A stretch of 64,000 nt of DNA, from assembly GCA_011800805.1 (NCBI GenBank), contig MPNW01000064.1:382430-446429 (forward strand), read 5' to 3'. Below the pieces are notes generated by a model. That model was not told where the DNA came from and made no database searches. It saw only the letters and a program-made list of their open reading frames with translations. The stretch comes from Hirudo medicinalis. Its lineage: Eukaryota > Annelida > Clitellata > Hirudinida > Hirudinidae. The translations under genes were made by a program, and so were the position numbers. This document shows positions 12,700 to 22,900 of this stretch, in pieces (the stretch's first letter is position 1; each line of letters starts with the position of its first letter).

Positions 12700-12850
12700 C
12701 ATTCTGTTGCTAAATACTCCTTACATGGAAAGACTAAAACTTCTCAAACTTAATACAATGGAGAAACGCCTCCTGGCTGACTTAATATTCTGCTTCAAAT
12801 TACTAAATGGCTTTGCGGACTCTCCCATGAGACGTCTCCTACATGTCCAG
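12700..12850 (+). pseudogene. LINE C-terminal fragment
   Basis: The frame gives YMERLKLLKLNTMEKRLLAD followed by LIFCFKLLNGF. This matches the region after the reverse transcriptase of CR1/Jockey LINEs (RLxxLxLxSLExRRLxxDLxxxYKxLNG). A related block is at 27100-27400. Confidence 0.6.
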
Positions 12851-13925
12851 GATTAATTGCATTAGTAATTAGTAGTCTCAAGAACCTTCAGTTTGTTTAA
12901 TAAATAGTAAATGGTAGTAAATAATATTTCCAATTGCCCTGTTGAATTGCAGGACTAATTTCAATTATCGTTTTTTTTTTAATTGTAAAACATGCTCTTG
13001 ATCTAAATTTTACAAAGTTAGTTAATTTGTAAGTGAAATAACAAATTATCTAAAGTGAATAATGTTTTTATTCAGCATTCATTGTGGTGTGAAATCAAAT
13101 TCGAAGAAAATTAAAATTAGTCTCGGCAAGCATGTAGATCGCTTTTGACAGTTTCAACAGTTCTATGAAGGACAAAACGGAGCTTAAAAACCTACTACTC
13201 GTTGTCACTAGAATCTAACAACTTCATGATAAATAGCTAACAGCAAAACTATTCCATCTACGTTCGTTGATATCAAGCCCAAAAACATTAGAAGACATAA
13301 TTACCTAAGATTATGAACATACATGGTAGCAAAATTGGTACAAGGAGACAATCACTAGGCCCAGATATGGCGATCGAAAAATATAAAAGTACGGAAGATG
13401 ATTATTGCAAAATATAATTATAATCTTTCTGAGGGTCATTCAAGGCCATTGAGCCATCAAAATAAGTCTATTACCTAGCCGTACATGCATAAGCCTCCAC
13501 ATTCTAACCATACTAACCACATTCTTTTTAAATATATTTGCATCTAACAAAATCAACGAATTGAAGACAATCAATGCCCAATTAACACAAACGTTAAATA
13601 TAGATATGGAAATTTAAGAAATAATACAAAGCGTGATCATTTTATTTCGATAATGCGATCAAGTATTGATGGTTCAAGCACCCTTTATTTAACAATCTCT
13701 AATTGCTCACATGATGGTAATCAAACTGATCTAAAATTTTATACAAGGAGACATATCTAAAATTATTGTAAAAATTGGCAGGCCTACAGAGAAAATTAAA
13801 GGAATTCCAAAAATTTGTTTAACATACAATTCATAAAAATAATTATAAATAAAACAGAACAGTGTTTTATTCATTCGGAACGAGCTATTTTTAGCAGCAA
13901 AATGTCTTAATGAAAACATGGACAG
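12851..13925. other. AT-rich intergenic stretch
   Basis: Nothing recognised. It lies downstream of the SYD-1 stop codon and should contain that gene's 3' untranslated region on the minus strand. Confidence 0.5.
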
Positions 13926-16900
13926 CTACTTCGTTGGCCAAATGTCAAGGAGGTAGGTAATGACTTGAGCTTGTTTCCCGAGGTCAACTGAAGCGCTGGT
14001 ATGATAACTCTTTTGATTCTGAGATTTATGGCGTCGTCTGTAATTTGAAATTGGTGGGCAGAGCAATAATGGTCCAAATATTACTCCTATAGCTTCAGCA
14101 TTCATCCTGTTGAATTGCTTATGTTGAACAATTCTCTTCAGATGATCCATAACGAAGCTGAACACTGCCTGTATCAAAAAAGGCACAAATATTATTTAAG
14201 TAATAAATAAAATTATTATTGCTTTTATGCTCAGTTGCATAACATTATTTTTTACAACGTAATTTTTCAAATTATTTCTATTTATACTTTAATTATACTT
14301 ATGATATATATTATATTAATTATATATCTATTTATACTTTAATTTCGATTAAAAAGATATTAAAAATAGATTTAACTAAAAATAAGATATTCAAAATCTT
14401 TTTGCTCTTTATAGAATGGTAGGATCCATAAAAATCCAACCTTAATATGAAATATTAAATGATAAATTTTAGTTCTAACAAATTTTAATATTAAAATTAG
14501 TAGAATTAGTAGATTAGTAGAAAAATTTTCAGAATAAAGCATCAAAAACCATGGTACTGCAATTTCGTTGACCATGGTCAATTTTTCATTATAAATGTGA
14601 CAATTTATTAATGACACCTGTCAGGGTTGTGTCGCCCTTAATGTTTTTTGATTTTTTATTATTAATTTATAACATGTTTATTTCATTCAATTTATAGTTT
14701 TTAAAGACAGTTTGCTTGTTAGTAAGTTCCTACAAATTGCACTCTGATTAGTTGGCTGGCTTGTGTCGTTTGGTCGTTCTTTGAATAAGTTATTAACATA
14801 TTTTCGTAACGAATTGAAATTTTTTTTTATCTGAAAGATATTGACAATTATCGTGTTTGTAATAAAAGGTTTGTGTGTATTAAGAGAAAAACGTGTTATC
14901 GTTGGACGAAAAAAAAACTGTAGAAGCGCCTCAAAAATCAGTCCATTCATTCGTTCCAGTGAACGAACCATCTTGCCCAACAAGTAATCTCCTCTCGACT
15001 CTCTCCCCATAACTTTGTCAAGAAATACGCCATAAATCTTCTCTCCAATTATTTTTAAATTTTCTAATTTTCAGCACTGGCACGTTTCCCTGTATCTTGA
15101 AAAGGACCCAAATCCTCCACCTTCTTAAAAAGCCAAGTCTTGACCCAAGCTTTCCTGCCAATTACAGACTTATCTCCAATCTTTCAACCACGTCAAAACA
15201 GCTCTTTCAGAATTCGTCCCCATATTACCTCTTCATTCTGCATATAGACCCGGTTTTTCTAGAGAAACTGCTCTTCACATATTTTCAACAATCTCTCATA
15301 TGTGGCAAAGGCAATTTCGTCGGTCTGGACCTCTCGGCGGCATTTGACAGTATCAACCACCAGATACTGGTGAATCCGTTTTTGGAAATGATTTCCTTGC
15401 ATTCTATTGGATACAATCTTATCTTCTAATAGAATATGTGAAACTTGGTGACCACTCCTCCTCTCCAGTTGAACTTCTTGCTGGTGTTCCCCAGGGTTTT
15501 GTCTTAGGACCTTTGCTTTTCACAACTTACTCTTCATCTCTATCCAACTTAATCATGGCTTCGAAGAATCTTTCCATCAATATGCAGATGACACAAGTCT
15601 CTTCTCTCTCGGCATGTCCGATCAATTCGTAAGCGCACAGCTGCAATCGATGATTGGCATCTTGTTAAATTTCAACTGAATCCGCAGAAAAACAAACTTG
15701 CTAAACTTCTTTTTAACCCCACCCTTGGTAGCACTGACTGCCTGGATAAATTGCACTGGCTACCGCATCACGCAATCGCATTGTTTTAAAAATTTGATAT
15801 ATCGAACTCTCGCGACATCCAATCCCACCCTATCCCCACCATCTTCTTCTCCGCCGCCAAGCACCTGGTCTTCGTTTATCTTCCACCATTCAACTACATC
15901 AACCAATTTCATAAATCATCCCTCGTCAACATAGGATTCTCGTTTGCCTCGTCTGCTGTCTTGAATGCATTACCCCCCTCGCAAGAGCTCAACCATCCCT
16001 GGAGCTCTTCAAACGTCACCTGAAGACCCACCTCTTCAGGAAGCCAATGAAGACACAAGGTTCTTCTGACGCTATGGAAATAGCGCATATATAAATTAAC
16101 TTAAATTATTATTATAAAAGGCTTCCAAAAGAGAGGAGCGCGTGAGGGAGTGAAAACGTGGTGAGCAGAGTGCTGAGTTGAGCGCGACGTTGAGGTTTAG
16201 TGTTATAATTGTGAGGAGATAATTGTGGAGAGTGTATACTAGGCACCTGCAATTTTTCAGAATTAATAGCTTCAAGCTGGAGTAATTAAAAACATGTTAA
16301 TAAAACGTTTTGTGAAAAAGAATTTTTAAAAACCATTAGAATTGAGCTTATTTACAAAAAACCAATCCGAACATGTGTTGTCCCTTCGCGCGTATAACGT
16401 GCAACATATTATTTGCATGTTTCCTTGTACACATATATTCTAACTTCAACTAGCTTCAAATTGAATTTTATATTAAAAAGAAAACTTTAAACTAACTCCC
16501 AAGAGCGATAAAAAGATTAGTTATATTAGCAATTTTAAAAAATTTTTCCTATAAACACCTTCGAACGTTTCCCTCAGTTGATAATGCCTGCAAAGAGAAG
16601 AGTAACAAGACAATCAAAAAAATTCGGAGGTTCCCCTGCAGATATACCAATTTCAGACCTTCCAACTTATCAAGATGTGGCATGGTTCATTTATAAATTG
16701 AAAGATAATGATTGCATAAAGGACAAGCAGGATATCTTGAAAATTGTCTGGCAAGAATTGAAAAAAATCTGGATTAAATGCAACCATAGACTCATTTTAT
16801 TAAATGAAAAAAGTATATATGTCAAGTTGCTACGGTTTTATGACAATGTCATTACCTGGAATTCAAATAAAATAAAGCCTCTTTACAAGAAAATTATTGA

Positions 16901-19900
16901 CTAAAAACAAGAACAAGTTGTTTGATATTTTGGCTTGCTCTCTGCCTGTTCTGAAACAAACATTAAATGTCTTGGATGCCCAAACCTGCACATTTATTGC
17001 AGCTGTGACATCCAATTTAAGGTTACAGATTAAATTTTTATACCAAATCTTATAAAACTTTGGATAGAACATGACTTCCATTTTTATTTCTCTTCACTGT
17101 TGCAATGTTTTTTAAGTGTTTTAGATTTATTATTCTTTATTATTATTTTTTACTAGATTTTTTAGAGGAAAGGGCATTTATCAAGATGGAAGAATGGAAC
17201 CATAGGTTGTTTTCAAATAGCTGGAATTGATAAGCACATTAAGGCAATGCCACTCACAAGTCCAACTGCAGTCAGGATCCTAGCTCTCTATTGCAGAACT
17301 CTTCCTCCAAGTAGAGAGTTGATTCTTATCGTAAAATATATTCAAATGGTGTACGGTCCCAGCTGATTTGCTATCAAAAAGTCCAGAGATTTTACAGATG
17401 GTCCTAAACTCATCTTCCAGATGATACAAGCCATACATCATTTGAATGAGAAGGACGTAGCAAGAATTACTTTACCTGTTATTCAGAGGAACTGCCTCTG
17501 CCTTCAACATGGTAATTTCCTGGCTGCCCTACTTTATTAAAAGGAGGAAAACCACAGAGCTCAGACCATGAAGAAAATATTGGAGAGCAAAATAAATCCT
17601 ATACTGATTCCTAGACATGGAGAGAAGGATGGTATGAGGATAAATGTCATAAACAATTATCTTCAATTCTCAGGAATGGTCAATGCTTATTAACTTAGAG
17701 GATGTTGATTGTTTTCAACTGCCATGTCTTGAAGAATTCAATTTATTGAATTAAGTTATTGCCAATATTGTTCAAAACTCCTCCAAACATTCCATGCCAC
17801 AGTCAGACAGTTAAAAGAGCTGTTAAGCTGACTTCTGATTCATCAAAGAAGGCAATCAGTCTCAGCAAAAGAAATAAATCTAATTCTTGCAAAATGCTAC
17901 TATTCAAAAAAGGTCATTAGGTATTCTCTTCTATCTTCATCCTCTATCTTCAACATGACCCTTATTTATAATAATAATATGGCAAAATTCTTAATTATTT
18001 ACCAACTAAATATATTTCAACAAAATATCTATTGGCTTGCTTTTACATAAATATTATCATAATATTTCGTCTGCGTTTTTGATAGCTACACGTGTACGTG
18101 TCTTACATTCTTAAAAATTACGTAATATCAATAACTTTCTCATTCAGATCCCGCACGTAGAACTTTGAAATCATCAAATGCTCAGCTCCTCGGATTTATC
18201 ATATTGATCCAATTGAAATTAAGTCATCCACATAGGCCTCAATATTCAATATAAATTCTTTATAAATCACTTACTAATCCACTTATCTAATTCTGCAAAT
18301 ATCACCACAACGTTTTTATTTGTATACTTGTACAAATTTATTATGTAAAAGGTTATGTAGATTCTATGTGAATAGCCCACATTAGAGGGAACAGCATTCG
18401 GGAGTCATCAGAATTTATTTTATGCATATTTGAATTTTGTTTATGTTTTTCGTTTGTAAGATAACCTCAAGGAATGAATAAGTGAAATAAAATATAACTT
18501 TTAAAAAAAACGTTAAAATTGCTATTATGCTGTAAAGCATTTTACCAAGCTATTCTTTGGCAAACAGTCGAGAATACTGAGCATAAGGCTGGCGTTTCCA
18601 TCCGGATCGGTTTCGATTTGCACATTGATCGCATCAACAAACATTTGATGAAGGTCGGAGGTAAGCAAAGGCTCTGGAAGTTCTTGAAAGAAAGACTTTA
18701 GAACATCTGCGATTAAGATAACTTTTAATTATTTATGATATTTAATGCGATTAATAGCTTAATAATAATTTTTAATCACAATCTTTGAAAATTATAAACT
18801 TATTATAAACGCGATAGTTTTGTGCTTCATTATTTCTATGTTCTCAATAATTTTACGCATCTGATAAATTACAAGACCGCACCACAATACTCTGAAAATG
18901 AATCACAAAGTAATAGTAATATTAAAAGTATTACTAAACCATTTAAAAGTATAATTAATAATTAATAAAAGTTTAAAAGTATAAGTGTACCCAGGCTGCA
19001 AAACGCACTAATTAACTGACTTCTACTCTTATTCTCACTTGAAAAGTCTCCCAAGAAATCTCGCTTTGGTCAGGGGGAAAATTCGCAGGGACGTGTTCTT
19101 CGATGTGGGAATCCCCAACGTGTCCGAGGAACCGGTGAAAAGTGTTGGAAGGAATTTTTTGACTAATCTCTCACAAGAAGTGCGCTATATTCCAACAAAC
19201 CTGACTGATGTGGGACTGCAAGACATAAAGGCGGCGCCGTTGCTAGGGTTAGGGCGCTTTAAAGTGTGGCTGCTCCTTCCAAGGCATGTAGGATGCGAGT
19301 CTGCGACTTCCACTAAGGTCCATCGTGGAAGAGTAGTACAGCTATCCAAAATAAGAACGTAGTGGATGCTCAACAACTCCGCGACACTGGATCCGCGAAA
19401 TCAAGCCGCTGTTCAGAGCTAGAAGGAAATTCCGAACGCAGAATGAGATCAACCGTAGCCGTGCTGATGTTCAAGAAAATTATGCAGATCTCTCAATGGA
19501 CCTGCAAGCGAAATGCTACAGAACAGATCTATCCCCAATCAAGGTTGGCGCTAGGGGCGAGGTCAGAAGGAAGACTTAGGTTTAAACCTACCTCACTAAG
19601 ATTGAGATCACAAAATCCAAGATTGGATAAGCTACCGGCTAGATAGTGTGTCCAACTTTTTTGGCCAAGTGTACAAATTTTAGTAGCGGGCCGTATGAGC
19701 AATTTCACAACCAAAAAATATAATAACACACAAAATATCTCTTTAGATTTAAACTAGTAGAGACTACCTGCTCTACTTCCCCGTATATGATAGATGATAG
19801 CCCCCATCTATCGTAATGCCAATTAGTTTGCCAATAGAAAGCTTGAATTTCTTAATTTTCTATTTTGCTTTCCTGTTGCGGTGCCCTACACAAATATCCA

Positions 19901-22900
19901 ACAATTCCTCGACGACATCAAACGTTTTCGCAACCACTCCATTTTGTTTGAGCCGTGTCAATTATGTCCCTGCTCTCATCAACCGCTGAGGTCAATGTAT
20001 CATTATTAGCTGCCATGTCATCATTTCTTCTAACAACAGTTTGGTGAGAATGACTGACATTTTCCACATAAGTAACTCCTTTTGTGCACTCCAAGTGGTT
20101 TCATCGCGAAAAATTCTTCCGTCCATGAACATTTGAACGTGCGATTTTCAACATCAATTTTATGTGCTGGCGCCGCCATTACAAAGTTTACGTTTAAAGC
20201 GCTCTTCTTCAAAAACTGGAAAAATTAAAAAAAATTAAAATTTTTTTTTTATTTATATATAAACCTTTTTTTAAAAATAAGAGAAGCGTCGGGGGCCGAA
20301 TAGAAACCTGTGGCGGGCCTTGTGTTGAACACCCATAAAATTCTAGCCGATAAAGAACAAAGCTTATGGTAAGTAGGTCTGATGCTGCAGATGCGGCCTC
20401 ATTCTGGATCTGACAAATAAGAGGCCAGAAGAAAACTTGCCACTGCATGGAGAGCCGTCGATCTTCGGTCTCAATGATCCACCGAAACGCCAGCTCCTTG
20501 GCCGAGGTCCATGTTTGCATGTATTTAAGTACACGGCGTGAAAAACCCACCGAGAGCTTTCATGGCCGCTGTAGGCAGAGTCGAATGTTGTTGGTTTCCA
20601 AGCGGTGCAGTAAGTGACACAAAAAAGCTAATGAGAGCTTTCATAGTCGCTCCAATCCATGCATCCAGTCCGGTCCGATCTAATGATCGGCATACGAAGA
20701 TCAGCGAGATCTTGCCATAGCCGAAGATTGTGTTTGATCCGAAAGGGGATAACCGGCTGATCACTGGATGTGGCCCTACCCCCGAAAACGTACAGAGATA
20801 TAGAATAGGGCCGAAACGTTTGAAAAATGGGTATCTTCAGAGGAGGATACCTGTCGGAGCTCCAAGGCGGAGTTTTAAGAAAGAAACCTGACAGATTGGT
20901 TCTCCTCAAGAATTTTTAAACAAAAAGGTAACTTCTCTCACATTCAGAGATGCCTTTGTCATCACTAAGCATATTCTTTTCTTTGACTTAATGCTCAACC
21001 AATGGAATCGTATTTCTCTGATTTCTTCCAGAGAGCTGGACCATTTCGCTGCGTGGACATGTATGGCACATTTCCTAACATTCAAGCGCACATTTCACAT
21101 ATCTGCAGATATGTTTCCAATTCTCAAGTCTTCAGGTTTGAAAATAGCGCCACGAAAAGCTTCTTTATTGAACATTGGAACTTAACATTTCAAATTTAAA
21201 AACATTTAACTTCAAAACATTAAATATTAGATGAATTTATAAATTTGCTTACATATTTCAAGGATACATGCTTACATAAGGATATATAAGGATCAACCTT
21301 TTTCTGATTATTAAGACAATAATTAAAATTCAAATGAAATTGTGCAATAAATGAATTAGAGTTTAAATTTTAAAGAAAAATGTTATTATTTAACCAATGA
21401 TTTTTTAAGATCTTTAATATTAAATTTGAATATTTTATTAAAAAAGCTAATGCATGGTGTATGTTGTAATCACATGTCTTTCAAAAAACTTTTTCATGAA
21501 AATCGTGAAATCTGCATGTTATGTTCTATTCGAGTGGTACTTCATACAGTCTTTCACAGACATCATGCAAAAAAGATTTATAAAATTATTTTGCTATTTG
21601 CAGGAAAGGTTGTTTCCATTTCTTAAACTGAGTTGCTACTGTCATCGAAGATACTTTGAAAAAATATAATACAGAGCTGAAATGTGAATTTGATTAGGTT
21701 TTTAAAGCTATCAAATATGTTTGACTAACTAACTGGCAACAACGTTGATATCTGGGATGTTATCTACGGACAGTAGTTCTTCATTTAAACTTCCCCTTTC
21801 AAGATCCCTTTTCAACTTTTGCAGTCTGTCATATGATCCACAGAGCCTATAAATTCCCACACAATCCAAACCTCTCAACTCGACCTGTCTCACACAAGCT
21901 CTGACAATCCGAGGCACCCGTGTACCGATTGTTGCAACCTCTGAAGCGATCACTTCACCCGTTAGTGTAGTAATTTGCCCTTTTCTTTCCCTCGACACGA
22001 TCTCATCGAGATAAACTCCAAAAATGGCGTCTTCTGCAGGAATTAGAACCCTACCAAATCTTTGAGAAAGATCTTTATAGAGCAATTCAACATACAAAGT
22101 TCCAGTTGGATGCAATTTCATGGCCAAACGTCGATGATTTCCATGGATGGATAAAAATTCAGAAATGACAAGCCTAGCAATAAAACAAAGTTTTTGTCTT
22201 GCTACTGGATCCCAATTATAAATAGAAAATCCGACTAAGTGTGCGTCATCTAGTTCTACTTCAAAATCTTCATCCCAGTCAAAATTTAGAGCCCCCGTTT
22301 TTGTAGCCGTCCTTGCTTTGTTAATTCCATCAGAACTAATTACACAATACAAATCTCGCATAATAGTTCTTTTTGAGGATTTTAAACCATGGCCACAAAA
22401 AAGCTTGATATACATCAATCCTTCAATTCCTTCTTTTTGTTCTAGGTCAGACGATTCCATAAAACATTTGTTGTCATCATCTTTCATATATCTTTTAGAA
22501 ACTTTTTGTACTTCCCTGGCGCTATGCGGGTGAAAATCTTCAACTCTTATTCGTAGAGGTTCTTCTTTCAACTGGTCACGCTGTAGGCTTTTCTTCTTAG
22601 GCTTTTTAATTCCACGGGAGTCTTCCAAGTACACGATTTCTGATATTTGAGGAGAATCTCCAAAAATTTCATCATTGGGCAAGGATAATTGATGACGAAG
22701 GTGGTGATGAACCCGCTGAGTTTGACTTTGTGATTCCAGTAACTCGGACGGATGTGTTTCAACTTCTCTGATATCATGAGCATCGGAATCGTGGGACATT
22801 GGAATGTCAACGGTTTTTGATTTCATACTTGTCGAATGATGAGAGATTCTTGATGGCTCTTGATCCAAACTATGAGATTTGCGTTTTTCTAAAATTAAAA

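Noticed and set aside
18519..18701. Plus-strand open frame of 60 codons
   Set aside because: It is the antisense shadow of the syd-1 exon encoding the middle of the RhoGAP domain.
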